DNA from: Cyclobacterium marinum DSM 745
GTDB lineage: Bacteria > Bacteroidota > Bacteroidia > Cytophagales > Cyclobacteriaceae
Length of the DNA stretch: 64,000 nucleotides
NCBI RefSeq assembly: GCF_000222485.1
Contig: NC_015914.1
Span: 1,798,001-1,862,000 of the forward strand
Reading direction: 5' to 3'
In this document: piece after piece, positions 1 through 9,653 of the stretch
Layout of the letters: every line of letters begins with the position of its first letter
Numbering within the stretch: the first letter of the stretch is position 1
The notes under the pieces: generated by a model
What the model saw: only the letters and a program-made list of their open reading frames with translations
Database searches by the model: none
What the model was told of the DNA's origin: nothing
Position numbers and translations under genes: made by a program

Positions 1-516
1 AATTCCAATAAAGGCGGTAATGAAAACCTCTTGTTATACAATCTGTTATATGTATATGTAAGGCCTACAGCCATGTTGGTGCTGTTTAGCCAGCTACCCT
101 TCAGTTGTCAACTTCAAAAAACAGTATTCCCCACCATCCTGGGCTTCTTGCTAGTAGGGGGGGTAATCAGCACCTTTCTCCAACCCCTAAACGGAGCCAT
201 ACAATCATATAGCTACTTACTGGGGCATGCATTGGTGCTTGCCTACAGTGTGATATTTTTTAAAGACATATTGAAGCAAAGCAAGTTTAGAGACATCAAT
301 CTGTTGTCATTGCCTTATTTTTGGATGGCCTCCCTGATTTTATTTTCCTACGGAGAAAGATACATATTCTTTATTTTGACCTATTATTACCCTTCTATAG
401 GTGATTATAGCATGGGGCATGTTTTTATATGGGTTCAATTCTTGGCGGGTTTAATGTACTTATCATTAGGGCTTTCCTTTTTCGCACCCAGGGTTTTCAA
501 TAGATACTATACCTAA
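1..516 (+). CDS. Hydrophobic membrane protein, 5'-truncated by window edge
   Basis: The reading frame is open from base 1, so the gene almost certainly begins upstream; a TTG at 31 is the only obvious internal start and need not be used. The visible part is very hydrophobic, with about four to five predicted membrane segments and short polar loops, and ends at a stop just upstream of metK. I do not recognise a family. It is probably an integral inner-membrane protein. Nothing in the sequence shows a substrate or partner. Confidence 0.55.
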   Translation, partial: NSNKGGNENLLLYNLLYVYVRPTAMLVLFSQLPFSCQLQKTVFPTILGFLLVGGVISTFLQPLNGAIQSYSYLLGHALVLAYSVIFFKDILKQSKFRDINLLSLPYFWMASLILFSYGERYIFFILTYYYPSIGDYSMGHVFIWVQFLAGLMYLSLGLSFFAPRVFNRYYT

Positions 517-597
517 TAAATGGCGGCTTTTGAAAATATAGTTTTTAATTTATAACCTTTAAATGTAAATTTAAACTTTAATCAAAAAACGCATTGT

Positions 598-1851
598 ATG
601 TCCTATCTATTCACTTCGGAATCTGTCTCCGAAGGTCATCCAGATAAAATATCTGATCAAATATCAGATGCAATTATTGATAATTTTCTGGCTTTCGATC
701 CAAATGCTAAAGTAGCCTGTGAAACCCTTGTTACCACAGGTCAGGTAATTCTTGCAGGAGAGGTCAATTCATCTACTTATCTAGATGTGCAAAAAATTGC
801 CAGAGATGTCATCAACAGGGTGGGATACACTAAAAGTGAGTACATGTTTGATGGCAGCTCCTGTGGTGTTCTTTCCGCCATTCATGAGCAATCTCCTGAT
901 ATTAACCAAGGTGTAGACAGGAGTGAACCTGAGGAACAAGGTGCAGGAGACCAAGGGATGATGTTTGGCTATGCGACCAAGGAAACCAGCAATTTTATCC
1001 CCCTGGGACTTGACTTATCTCATAGGTTATTGAAGGAACTGGCAGCATTGAGAAGAGAAAATGACCAAATCACTTATCTGCGTCCCGATTCTAAAGCTCA
1101 AGTGACCATCCAATACAGCGATGACAATACCCCGGAAAAAATTGTTGCCATTGTAGTATCCACACAACATGACGAATTTGATGAGGAGCAGGACATGCTC
1201 GAGAAAATCAAAAAAGACATTGTAGAAATATTGATCCCGAGGGTAAAAGCTCAACTTCCGGAAAACATCCAAAATCTCTTTAATGATGACATCCTTTACC
1301 ATATCAATCCTACAGGTAAATTTGTAATTGGAGGCCCTCATGGAGATACTGGACTAACAGGAAGAAAAATCATTGTAGATACTTACGGAGGAAAAGGAGC
1401 CCATGGAGGAGGTGCTTTTTCCGGCAAAGATCCTTCAAAAGTTGACAGATCTGCAGCCTATGCCACTCGACATATTGCAAAAAATTTGGTGGCCGCAGGC
1501 ATTTCCGATGAAGTATTGGTACAAGTTTCTTATGCCATTGGCGTAGCCAAGCCTATGGGACTCTATGTCAACACCTATGGAACAGCCAATGTAGATTTAA
1601 CCGATGGGGAAATTGCCAAAAAAATAGAGAAATTATTCGATATGAGGCCTTATGCCATCGAGAACAGGCTGAAATTGAGAAACCCTATCTATGAAGAAAC
1701 AGCAGCTTACGGACATATGGGAAGAGAAAATGAAGTGATAACCAAGACGTTTATAGCTCCTGATAAAGCTTCTATAACTTTAGATGTGGAACTATTTACT
1801 TGGGAAAAACTAGATTATATTGACCAAATTAAAAAAGAATTTGGTCTGTAA
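598..1851 (+). CDS. metK: S-adenosylmethionine synthase (methionine adenosyltransferase)
   Basis: This cytosolic enzyme makes S-adenosylmethionine from methionine and ATP and supplies methyl donors. The 417-residue protein is the normal bacterial length. The N-terminus has the [12 protein letters not shown] motif, the centre has GAGDQG followed by MFGYA, and the C-terminal half has the glycine-rich [15 protein letters not shown] phosphate-binding loop. All are diagnostic for MetK. The start ATG at 598 is fixed by the conserved N-terminus. The gene appears monocistronic and is followed by a strong hairpin terminator. I saw no SAM riboswitch in the short upstream gap. Confidence 0.98.
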   Translation: MSYLFTSESVSEGHPDKISDQISDAIIDNFLAFDPNAKVACETLVTTGQVILAGEVNSSTYLDVQKIARDVINRVGYTKSEYMFDGSSCGVLSAIHEQSPDINQGVDRSEPEEQGAGDQGMMFGYATKETSNFIPLGLDLSHRLLKELAALRRENDQITYLRPDSKAQVTIQYSDDNTPEKIVAIVVSTQHDEFDEEQDMLEKIKKDIVEILIPRVKAQLPENIQNLFNDDILYHINPTGKFVIGGPHGDTGLTGRKIIVDTYGGKGAHGGGAFSGKDPSKVDRSAAYATRHIAKNLVAAGISDEVLVQVSYAIGVAKPMGLYVNTYGTANVDLTDGEIAKKIEKLFDMRPYAIENRLKLRNPIYEETAAYGHMGRENEVITKTFIAPDKASITLDVELFTWEKLDYIDQIKKEFGL

Positions 1852-1872
1852 ACCATTGTTTCAATAGGATTT

Positions 1873-1903
1873 AAAAAGGCAGCCTCACAGCTGCTTTTTT
1901 TTT
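1873..1903 (+). terminator. Rho-independent terminator of metK
   Basis: A short GC stem (GGCAGC with GCTGC) and a small loop are followed by a run of nine T residues about 20 bases after the metK stop codon. This is the classic intrinsic terminator layout. Confidence 0.85.
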
Positions 1904-2486
1904 GCCCCTTTATGCATAAATCCTCCCTTATTGGTGTATATCTTCAAAATTATTACCGTGCATCTAAGAGGATTTTTTTGTGATTGGTTTAATCTTTTCA
2001 TCTCAAGAAAGTCATGCTTTTTGAATGCGCTGTCAAGGCATACCTAAGAAGTGTTAAAAAGTAACGAAGGGACCGAAAAGTAACAGAGGGACCGATTCAG
2101 CATAAATATCATAACAATAGAAAACCTATTGCCGATTTCAATTTGAATGGGTTGGCGGGATAATTGCTTTAATACAACCAAGGGTAGATAGAGCCTTACG
2201 TTGATTTATTGACCTCCTAAGTTTAATAGACAATGCACAACACAATTGCTATTAAATCATTCCGGTAAGGCATTAATTATAGTGTAATTAACCTAAATGC
2301 ATTAATTGCGTAGATATTAAATGCGGTTAAAATGGTTAATTCTTTTCAAGCAATAGCTCAAAAAAAGCTTAGTGCTATCGATAATACTATTCCTCGGGCA
2401 AGCTTTATACCTTCAAAACCACTAAGTTAACGAAGAATAAATCCTTGAACCCGGTGGACTGGCATGTTTAATTTAATACCAAAGCT
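1904..2486. other. Non-coding gap with a short tandem repeat
   Basis: No convincing reading frame is present. The only structure I see is a 19-base unit (AAAAGTAACGAAGGGACCG) at 2057-2075 directly followed by a second copy with two mismatches at 2076-2094. The remainder is A+T-rich and presumably contains the promoter of the downstream DinB-like gene. Confidence 0.5.
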
Positions 2487-3056
2487 ATGAAAAACAATTC
2501 CCAAATATTTCTAGAGAGTAGTCTCCACCTCTTTACTTATTACAAAAACTTAGGGGAGAAGGCACTTCTACAAATCCCGGACGACAAGCTTCATTGGCAA
2601 TTCAACGAAGACAGTAATAGTGCCGCAACCATTGTGAAACATTTGTCCGGCAATATGGTATCCAGATGGACTGATTTTTTGAGTTCAGATGGTGAGAAAT
2701 CTTGGCGCAACCGAGACGCCGAATTTGAAAATGACTTGCACTCTCGAGAAGAAATAATGGAAGCTTGGAAACTTGGCTGGGACAGCCTTTTTCAAGCCAT
2801 GGAAAAATGTGATGAAAATGATTTTGACAAGAAAGTATACATCAGAAATCAATCCCATCATTTAATAGAAGCCATCAATAGGCAACTTACCCATTATGCC
2901 ACCCATATCGGCCAACTAATCTACCTTGCCAAAATGCTTCATCAAGGTACATGGAAAAGCCTCAGCATTCCCAAAGGAGCTTCTCGTTCATTCAATAAGG
3001 AAAAGTTTGATCAACCAAAAAACGATGGGAAGTTTACCAATGATTACTTACAATAA
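2487..3056 (+). CDS. DinB-superfamily protein (DUF1572 type)
   Basis: The 189-residue protein has the four-helix DinB/YfiT pattern. One metal-ligand candidate is His in the segment IVKHLSGNM (about residue 52), and a second group is the H-x3-H in HYATHIGQL near residue 140. The family binds a divalent metal and often acts in thiol-dependent transfer or detoxification, but the substrate of this subfamily is unknown. The gene is followed after 14 bases by an EcsC-like gene on the same strand, so the two are probably co-transcribed. I am sure of the superfamily and not of any reaction. Confidence 0.8.
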   Translation: MKNNSQIFLESSLHLFTYYKNLGEKALLQIPDDKLHWQFNEDSNSAATIVKHLSGNMVSRWTDFLSSDGEKSWRNRDAEFENDLHSREEIMEAWKLGWDSLFQAMEKCDENDFDKKVYIRNQSHHLIEAINRQLTHYATHIGQLIYLAKMLHQGTWKSLSIPKGASRSFNKEKFDQPKNDGKFTNDYLQ

Positions 3057-3070
3057 ACCAAGATGTAAAC

Positions 3071-3850
3071 ATGTCAATCAATAAGGAGTACATAGACCAA
3101 CAATATGAAGCCATTGCTGAAAAAGAGCTTCAAGCCTGGTTGGAAAAACAACATCAAAGCCCTTCCATTTTAAACCGGATGACCAGTGGGACCCAAAGAT
3201 CTATCAATAAAATTATACCTGATAAAATTCATCAAGCAGTCACATACGCCATTGAAAAAATGGTAAAAGGAGTATTAATTGGCAATCAGTTTATTGCACC
3301 TAAACCATTACAGCAGGGTCCGCTAAGAATGAAGGAATATAAGGCCAGAAAAAGCATTAAAACCTATACAAGAACTGCCTCTGTAGAAGGAGCAATTACA
3401 GGAGCCGGAGGTATATTGATGGGGTTTGCCGATCTTCCTGCCTTTTTAGCAATTAAAATGAAAATGCTATTCAATATAGCAGCAGCTTTTGGTCATGACA
3501 CCAAGGGTCTCAGAGAGAGATTGTTTGTACTTTATATCTTTAAGCTTAGCTTTTCTACTCAGAAAACACGAAACGAAACCATAAGTATCCTTGAAAATTG
3601 GTCCAGTTTCTCACCAACCTTACCGGACAATTTAGATGACTTTGATTGGAGACAATTTCAGTTGGAGTATAGAGACTTTATGGATCTTGCAAAGCTGGCT
3701 CAAATGATACCGGTAATTGGTGCAGGCATAGGTGCAATCGCGAATTTTAAGCTGAGTCAAATGCTGGGGAAAAATGCCATCCTAGCTTACCGCTTAAGGC
3801 ACCTTCAAGAATTGAAAACAGTCTCCGGTAATCTTCCTATATCCAAATAA
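3071..3850 (+). CDS. EcsC family protein
   Basis: The 259-residue protein shows the EcsC pattern: an amphipathic N-terminal helix, a central glycine/alanine-rich hydrophobic segment (GAITGAGGILMGFADLPAF) and a second one near the C-terminus (PVIGAGIGAIANF). In Bacillus the ecsC gene follows the EcsAB ABC transporter, but no transporter genes are near here, so the role is unknown. It lies 14 bases after the DinB-like gene and is likely in the same transcript. Confidence 0.8.
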   Translation: MSINKEYIDQQYEAIAEKELQAWLEKQHQSPSILNRMTSGTQRSINKIIPDKIHQAVTYAIEKMVKGVLIGNQFIAPKPLQQGPLRMKEYKARKSIKTYTRTASVEGAITGAGGILMGFADLPAFLAIKMKMLFNIAAAFGHDTKGLRERLFVLYIFKLSFSTQKTRNETISILENWSSFSPTLPDNLDDFDWRQFQLEYRDFMDLAKLAQMIPVIGAGIGAIANFKLSQMLGKNAILAYRLRHLQELKTVSGNLPISK

Positions 3851-3912
3851 TTTGTAATCGATTTTATGTATTTGGTTCGATGAGAATATTATTAGCTATT
3901 TCGGGCTTTGTT

Positions 3913-5010
3913 TTATTGTTTAAGATATATGCGTTTCCCTTTTTTTGCACTTTCTATGGCCGCATCTAATATTTCCACCACCACTAAATTGTTTTCTATC
4001 GAGGATAAATCTTTAGCAGATACTTGGATTTCCCCTCGCACCACAGCTGCTAAATAAGCAAAAGGGTCATTAAAAGGATTGGTTCTTTTGGCCAAGGTCT
4101 CTACTTTTTCTTGATTCTGTCCTTCAGTTCTACTCAACAATCTAGTACTGTTTTTTGCCACCATATATCCAGTCTTTCCATATACCTCCATGTCCTTCCT
4201 GCTAAAGGGCCAGTTCCAAGAAGCCTGAATAACTCCTTGTGCGCTGGGATATTCCAATAAAATGGTTGCTTCATCATCCACCTTAGGATAAATATTAGGT
4301 TTGATCTGTTTTAACTCAGCGGTAACCGAAATGGGCTTAACCCCATCCATTAGCCAAGTCATCAAATTGGCTCCATAGCAACCAAAATCAATGACTGCTC
4401 CTCCACCATTTAATACCGGATCCGTAAGCCAATCTAAGAATTCTTGATTGACCCCAATTTCCATGGGCCCCTCATGGCCATCATTGACAATCACCCTTCT
4501 AACTGGACCTATCTCCTCTGCTTTCAGTCGCTTTTTCAGTTCATGATTACTTGCATACCAGGTAGTTTCATAATTGGTCAATAAATGAATCTGATGCTTT
4601 TTAGCCAATTCCGCCATCTCATTGGCATGTTCCATACTTACTGCCAATGGCTTCTCTACCATGACGTGTATTCCTCGGGGTGCACACGCCTGTACTACCG
4701 CTAAATGCTCATATATAGAACCAAATGCGGTGACAGCTTCAGGCTTAACCGCAGCAAATAGAGACTCCATATCCGGATAAAGCAACTGCTTGTCTATGCC
4801 ATATTGCGCCATAAGGCGATGGGCCAAATCGTCGTTAGGTTCCACAATTCCTACGATCTCTACATCCCCAACACCTTCCCTACCAAGGATCCAGTGTACA
4901 TGGGAATGGGTAAGGCCCACCACAGCAATTTTCACAGCTGACTGAGCAAATAGAAGTTGAAAAGGTACCACCATTAGTGCGGCAAAAAATGTAAGGATAG
5001 ATGTTTTCAT
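3913..5010 (-). CDS. Gfo/Idh/MocA family oxidoreductase, exported
   Basis: The 365-residue protein has a cleavable signal peptide (hydrophobic residues about 5-22, ending in AQS) and then a Rossmann NAD(P)-binding domain beginning KIAVVGLTHSH. The family EKP motif is present (MVEKPLAV). The C-terminal half is the usual alpha/beta substrate domain. Members act on sugars, inositols and related alcohols. The exported location suggests a periplasmic role in carbohydrate turnover, which is inference. Its start overlaps the stop of the upstream gene in an ATGA arrangement, which implies translational coupling. Confidence 0.85.
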   Translation of the reverse strand: MKTSILTFFAALMVVPFQLLFAQSAVKIAVVGLTHSHVHWILGREGVGDVEIVGIVEPNDDLAHRLMAQYGIDKQLLYPDMESLFAAVKPEAVTAFGSIYEHLAVVQACAPRGIHVMVEKPLAVSMEHANEMAELAKKHQIHLLTNYETTWYASNHELKKRLKAEEIGPVRRVIVNDGHEGPMEIGVNQEFLDWLTDPVLNGGGAVIDFGCYGANLMTWLMDGVKPISVTAELKQIKPNIYPKVDDEATILLEYPSAQGVIQASWNWPFSRKDMEVYGKTGYMVAKNSTRLLSRTEGQNQEKVETLAKRTNPFNDPFAYLAAVVRGEIQVSAKDLSSIENNLVVVEILDAAIESAKKGKRIYLKQ

Positions 5011-5621
5011 GGCTTTTTCTTTTTAAATGAGTCAATCAAATTGTGGAAAAAACCATCCGAATTGCGTTTTCTTTTCATCCTGGCCTTCTGTCTCCTTTTC
5101 TTATTTTGTTTATTCCCCTTCACCAAGACAGATCTCACAGAAATCCCTACTTGCCCACTATACCATGGCTGCCTTCCAACTATATTGACATTTGGTTTAT
5201 AATCTACAGAGAAATTTACCCCTAACAAAGTTAGCTCTACACCAGCAATAAAATCCACACCTAAGGTGTTATTGCCATAGGTTCGAATAATTTGCATGTT
5301 TTCGCTTACTTTCTCCCGGCTTTCTTCTCTTCCTACGGAGGCTCCGGCCCCGTAATAATAGTTTAGCCGCTTGGACAGCAGAGGGCGGTGCCTTTCCAGT
5401 AAAGCATGAATGGTGGTATTGTAACTAAAATCTGACTGGACAATTCCCTCCAAGGTCACTCCTTTCTTGAGCCGCTGCTGAACGGTAAAACCCAGCATCC
5501 TTCCTTGATCATTGTTTCCTAACCTTAAGCCTGCACTGGTTCCGTAACTCTGCCCGTAAGTCAAGCCATAGCATCCCAACAATAATAAGGTAAGTACCGC
5601 TGTTAAAGTGTATTTTAGCAT
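5007..5621 (-). CDS. Exported protein, probable small outer-membrane barrel
   Basis: The 204-residue product starts with a signal peptide (TLLLLGCYGLTYGQSYG). Alternating hydrophobic strands such as GRMLGFTVQQRLKKGVTLEGIVQSD and a glycine-rich turn (YYGAGASVGRE) follow, as in small outer-membrane beta-barrels. The C-terminal 35 residues are very rich in Lys and Arg. The Cys in the signal region could be a lipobox, but the fit is poor. It is the first gene of a coupled pair with the Gfo/Idh oxidoreductase (4-base ATGA overlap). The function is unknown. Confidence 0.6.
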   Translation of the reverse strand: MLKYTLTAVLTLLLLGCYGLTYGQSYGTSAGLRLGNNDQGRMLGFTVQQRLKKGVTLEGIVQSDFSYNTTIHALLERHRPLLSKRLNYYYGAGASVGREESREKVSENMQIIRTYGNNTLGVDFIAGVELTLLGVNFSVDYKPNVNIVGRQPWYSGQVGISVRSVLVKGNKQNKKRRQKARMKRKRNSDGFFHNLIDSFKKKKP

Positions 5622-5927
5622 CGCTATAAATTAAATATCAGGAATATATACCAAAAAGCCCGCCATAATTCTAAAATAATCAAGAAATTTTCCCGCCTCT
5701 GTTCATTTAAGGGAATAAGTTATGGAAACCAAAACACACGAATTTTTAAGCCTACTATTTTACCATGCATTTTCTTTTCTTATAGATTCAAGGCTTTCCA
5801 ACCATAAAACGTTAAATCTCCTAAGTTTTTAATCAAAAACCTTTCGAATAAGTAGGATTTTCAGCCTTGTCTTGTGATAATGTATCAATAAATAATTAAA
5901 TTTAAGTTTAACAATGGAGCCTGAGTT

Positions 5928-6674
5928 ATGAAATCAATTCTTTTAATTATTTGTTTTGCCATTTGTACTACGGTTTTTTCACAGGAACTGGAGGGTTCTT
6001 GGATTTTAACCCATCAAAATGGTGTTGCCATTACCGACCAAGAGTATATTAAAATATACCAAGATGGCTATTTTGCTTTTGGAGCAAAAGAGGTAAAAGG
6101 GAATAAATTTCTTTATGCCGGAGGAGGTGAATATAATTTAGAAGGAAATGTCTATGAGGAGCACCTTGATTTTTTGACACTAGACCCTGAACAAATAGGA
6201 ACTACTAATAAATATACATTAGATTTTGCCAATGATCGACTGGTTATTTCCACTAAAATTAAAGGAGAAGACCTTATAGAAATATGGGAAAGACTATCTC
6301 AGGAGGAAGACGACCTCACAAGGAATTGGGTAATTACCGGAAGAAAGCGTGGAGATAAAATATCTGAAATGACTCCCGGGGCAAGAAGAACAGTTAAGAT
6401 TTTGAGTGGAGGTAGATTTCAGTGGATTGCTTTTAACTCTGAGACAAAAGCATTTAGTGGCACCGGAGGAGGAGAATATGAAGCAAAGGATGGGAAATAC
6501 ATTGAAAAAATCACCTTTTTCTCTAAAGATGATAGTCGAGTAGGGGCGCAGTTGGAGTTCGATTACGAAGTAATTGATGGCAAATGGCACCACAGTGGCT
6601 TGAGTTCAAAGGGTGATCCTATTTATGAAATTTGGTCTCCTTATGAAAATGCCTATAAAAAGAAAGGCAATTAA
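5928..6674 (+). CDS. Secreted protein with two lipocalin-like (DUF4488-type) repeats
   Basis: A signal peptide (residues about 1-18, ending TVFSQ) precedes two similar halves. Each begins with a G-S-W or N-W-V-I strand, carries a GGGEY motif (AGGGEYNLEGN and GTGGGEYEAKDG) and ends with an I-W motif (LIEIWERL and IYEIWSPY). This fits a duplicated lipocalin-like beta-barrel of the DUF4488 sort seen in Bacteroidota secreted proteins. The ligand is unknown. It is transcribed alone, away from the divergent 5007-5621 gene. Confidence 0.65.
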   Translation: MKSILLIICFAICTTVFSQELEGSWILTHQNGVAITDQEYIKIYQDGYFAFGAKEVKGNKFLYAGGGEYNLEGNVYEEHLDFLTLDPEQIGTTNKYTLDFANDRLVISTKIKGEDLIEIWERLSQEEDDLTRNWVITGRKRGDKISEMTPGARRTVKILSGGRFQWIAFNSETKAFSGTGGGEYEAKDGKYIEKITFFSKDDSRVGAQLEFDYEVIDGKWHHSGLSSKGDPIYEIWSPYENAYKKKGN

Positions 6675-6773
6675 GGCTTGAAATAATAGTTAAGGTTTTG
6701 TGATAGGATTGATTCCTTTGATAACTTTAAACCATCTTTAATAGTTGAACATTAAAGCTTACTACTCATTGTA

Positions 6774-8354
6774 TCAATTTCCACTTGTATTTTCAAGCCA
6801 AGCAAAAGGCAAGGTCCCATCTGACCACTTTTCAAAAAATCGAGTATAATCTGTTCCAAATATCATTGAACCAAGAAGTAGGTCTAAGTCTCCATCACCA
6901 TCCATATCTCCGGCATCCATTGCCATCCATCTACCATCCGCACTACCTGAAAAGGTAAAGGCATCAAAATTCATGTCTCCTTTATTTTCAAGGTAAACAA
7001 AACTCTCTTCCGGACTATTTTCGTAATCCGGAAAAAAACTTATTGCTGCGATATCAATATCCCCATCATTGTCAAAATCTGAAGGTATGGCTTTGTATGC
7101 ACCATTAAGGGGATAGAAAAAGGATTCTTTAAAATGGTTTGTTCCATCATTGATATAAACCCTAATCCCATGATAGGGTTTGGCTATGGGATCATAATCT
7201 GCGTTATCACCTGCGGTATAGATAATGTCCTCAAACCCATCTCCGTTAAAATCATATAAATCAAAAAAACTGGAACCATAAGTTGGTGGAAACCTTAATA
7301 CCGGTTCTTCAGCAAATTTGCCATTCCCTTGGTTATGGAAAATATAAATCCCCTCGTCTCCCTGACCAAATAGTGCGATGATGTCTTTTAATCCATTGTT
7401 GTTAAGATCCCGAATATAGGCTTTGGTAGCTCCCGGTTTATTCCTTACCATGATTTTTTGGAAATTACCGGAAGGACCTTGCTTCCACCAACCCAGGCTT
7501 CCTGTATTTTTTCCGTATTCAGCAATGACCATATCTTCCAATCCATCCCCATCAAGATCTCCCATGTCCATGTGAACGGGTCTTTGTAAATCTTTGGCAA
7601 CAATTTTTGTCAACTCTCCGGATGCATTTGGTAAGCGCATGACAAAACCTAAGTCCATGTCTGTAGGGTTAAAGGTACCTATTACCAAAGCATATGAATA
7701 AGCTTTTCCCTCATGCACCCAAACTGTTCCTTCCGGACTAGAAGCTGTTTTCTGTACTTTAAACTCATTGTTCATGAGGGAAAAGGAAGACCTACCGGCA
7801 TCACTAATATACCAGCGATCAGGGCCTATTATTTTCACCATTAAGTGCATGGGATTCTTTGTTTTATAAGCCGGGCTATGAAGCTTGAAATTTTTTAAAC
7901 CGGTCTTAATTTCTTTCCCTTGAGGTTCAGGTAGTTTTTCAGGAGCTGTATCCAAATAATAGGATTTGATTTTATCAAAGATTAAAGGATCAATGGTAGG
8001 AGATTTTGGAAACACATTGCTCCTTTCAACAATTTCCCCGGCCCTTCCTCCTTCTAGGAGGTCTTCTCTGCTACTGTCTGATTCATAGATACCAAAAAAA
8101 TGGCCCATCCGTGGAAGAATTGTTTGCCAAGTAGTTTTATCCAATTGATCCGGCTCAGGATTTAAGTGACATCCGGTACAATAAGTTTTCGCAAGCATTT
8201 CTGCTGGCTTTTCTAGAGGATCTTGCAAAGTTTCTTTTTTTAATTCTGGCTTTGGTTGGGTACTATCCTCCTTATTGGTTTTCTGATCACTCGGATTACA
8301 TGCTTGTGCCAAAAAGATCAAATTTAAGGCAAAAAAATACAGGGCTATCCTCAT
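6774..8354 (-). CDS. Lipoprotein with c-type heme motif and FG-GAP/VCBS repeats
   Basis: The 526-residue protein begins with a lipoprotein signal (LIFLAQAC). Near residue 60 is a single heme-attachment motif CTGCH inside a short cytochrome c-like segment. The rest is a run of FG-GAP/VCBS calcium-binding repeats with DxDxDG-type motifs (DLDGDGLED, DFNGDGFED, DFDNDGDID, DMDGDGDLD), which form a beta-propeller. Such proteins are common cell-surface or periplasmic lipoproteins in Bacteroidota. A redox or electron-transfer role is inferred only from the heme motif. It is a single-gene unit. Confidence 0.8.
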   Translation of the reverse strand: MRIALYFFALNLIFLAQACNPSDQKTNKEDSTQPKPELKKETLQDPLEKPAEMLAKTYCTGCHLNPEPDQLDKTTWQTILPRMGHFFGIYESDSSREDLLEGGRAGEIVERSNVFPKSPTIDPLIFDKIKSYYLDTAPEKLPEPQGKEIKTGLKNFKLHSPAYKTKNPMHLMVKIIGPDRWYISDAGRSSFSLMNNEFKVQKTASSPEGTVWVHEGKAYSYALVIGTFNPTDMDLGFVMRLPNASGELTKIVAKDLQRPVHMDMGDLDGDGLEDMVIAEYGKNTGSLGWWKQGPSGNFQKIMVRNKPGATKAYIRDLNNNGLKDIIALFGQGDEGIYIFHNQGNGKFAEEPVLRFPPTYGSSFFDLYDFNGDGFEDIIYTAGDNADYDPIAKPYHGIRVYINDGTNHFKESFFYPLNGAYKAIPSDFDNDGDIDIAAISFFPDYENSPEESFVYLENKGDMNFDAFTFSGSADGRWMAMDAGDMDGDGDLDLLLGSMIFGTDYTRFFEKWSDGTLPFAWLENTSGN

Positions 8355-8481
8355 AAATTCAAGGGTTTGGATCTAGTAGACGATGAATCATCAAAGATAA
8401 CCAAGGACTGTTAATTCAAGGCAATAAATTCAACATTAAATCCATTTGCAAACACAACCAAAGCATTACCAATGGGATGGG

Positions 8482-8922
8482 TTAATTGGCTTGCTTGTTC
8501 AGTTGCTCACCCGGCATTAAACAGTGGAGAATGGCTGTCTCTAGTTTTTCAAGATCAAAAGGCTTGATCAATACGTAATCCATTTGAGAGGATTTCGTCC
8601 TTGCCATATCGGAAAGATCTGCAGTTACTGCCAAAATAGGAATATTTTTACGTAATTCTCCGCATTCTCCTCCCCTGATTGCTTTGGCCGTTTGATAACC
8701 ATTCAATACCGGCATCTGAAGATCCATGATCACTAAATCATAAAATGAATGCTTTAATTTTTCTAGTGCTTGCTCACCGTCCATAACCATTTCTATGGAA
8801 ATATGATCCCAATTTTTAAACATTGACTTCATTACCATTCGAATGATAGGGTCATCGTCCACGATTAAAAATCGCTTGCCCTCAAGCTTGAAACTAGGGT
8901 TGTTGGTTTTGCTGTTGTTCAT
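8482..8922 (-). CDS. Stand-alone response regulator receiver protein
   Basis: The 146-residue protein is one CheY-like receiver domain. The acidic pair is in IVDDDP, the phospho-acceptor Asp in VIMDLQMP, the switch Thr in AVTADLS and the conserved Lys in LIKPFD. There is no output domain, so it probably passes phosphate to or from a partner. No histidine kinase is adjacent, so the partner is unknown. A 360-base A+T-rich gap separates it from the divergent blaI-like gene. Confidence 0.9.
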   Translation of the reverse strand: MNNSKTNNPSFKLEGKRFLIVDDDPIIRMVMKSMFKNWDHISIEMVMDGEQALEKLKHSFYDLVIMDLQMPVLNGYQTAKAIRGGECGELRKNIPILAVTADLSDMARTKSSQMDYVLIKPFDLEKLETAILHCLMPGEQLNKQAN

Positions 8923-9281
8923 TGATAAAAAGTAAGCTTTCTGCTTATTGAAGGCATAATAGTAGAAAAATATTATTTATTTTCAAAATATTTACTTTAA
9001 ACAGCAAATTAATAGAATTAAAATTCATTTTTCCGCTTATTATTATTTTAAATTAATTATTTACCAAAGTAAAACTAAATAGTATTAATAAAAAGTTCAA
9101 TCATTTCATTTTTAAATTAAGAAAAATTGATTTTTTATATTTAAACTAATATCTCTACAATTAATTCTATTTGAGATTGGCTTAAATACAAATGAAGATT
9201 TGCCATATTTAATCTACGCTAATTTCGTAGAAATATTATATTTCCGTAGTTAAACTAATTTTTATTTATTACATTCACCTT
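8923..9281. other. A+T-rich divergent promoter region
   Basis: No gene fits in this very A+T-rich gap between the receiver gene (minus) and the BlaI-like gene (plus). It must hold both promoters. The one clear structured element is the CTACG/CGTAG inverted repeat at 9213-9231, listed separately. Confidence 0.6.
9213..9231. promoter_or_regulatory. Candidate BlaI operator
   Basis: TCTACG and CGTAGA form an inverted repeat separated by seven bases, 51 bases before the BlaI-like start codon, with a further CCGTAG half-site at 9244-9249. BlaI/MecI/CopY repressors bind TACA/TGTA- or CTAC/GTAG-type dyads in their own promoters, so autorepression is a reasonable inference. Confidence 0.45.
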
Positions 9282-9653
9282 ATGGAAGCTTTGACAAACA
9301 ACGAAGAGCAGGTGATGCGCATTATATGGAAACTAGAAAAAGCCCTGGTAAGGGCTGTATTGAATGAATTTCCCGAGCCCAGACCTCCTTATACAACATT
9401 GGCCTCAATCATCCGGCAATTAGAAAACAAAGGCTATTTGGACCACAAAACTTATGGAAATACACATGAGTATTTTCCTGTTATAAGCAAGAAAGCCTAT
9501 CAACACAGGAGTTTTAATCAATTAGTAAAGAACTATTTTGATGGCTCTGCTAAAAAGGTTTTGTCTTTTATGGTGAAAGAAGAAAAGCTGACTGAAAAGG
9601 ACATTCAAGAACTGGAAAAAATTGTTGAGAATTTTAAAAATAAAAAATCATGA
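9282..9653 (+). CDS. BlaI/MecI/CopY family transcriptional repressor
   Basis: The 123-residue protein is a penicillinase-repressor-type winged helix: LTNNEEQVMRIIWKLEKA at the N-terminus and the recognition region PPYTTLASIIRQLENKGYLDHK. The C-terminal part has helices expected to dimerise. The stop overlaps the start of the M56 peptidase gene by four bases, so the two are co-translated. In known systems the membrane peptidase relieves repression by cleaving this protein. The inducing signal here is unknown. Confidence 0.9.
   Translation: MEALTNNEEQVMRIIWKLEKALVRAVLNEFPEPRPPYTTLASIIRQLENKGYLDHKTYGNTHEYFPVISKKAYQHRSFNQLVKNYFDGSAKKVLSFMVKEEKLTEKDIQELEKIVENFKNKKS

Noticed and set aside
517..597. 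SAM riboswitch in front of metK
   Set aside because: The gap is only about 80 bases, A+T-rich, and shows none of the expected stems.
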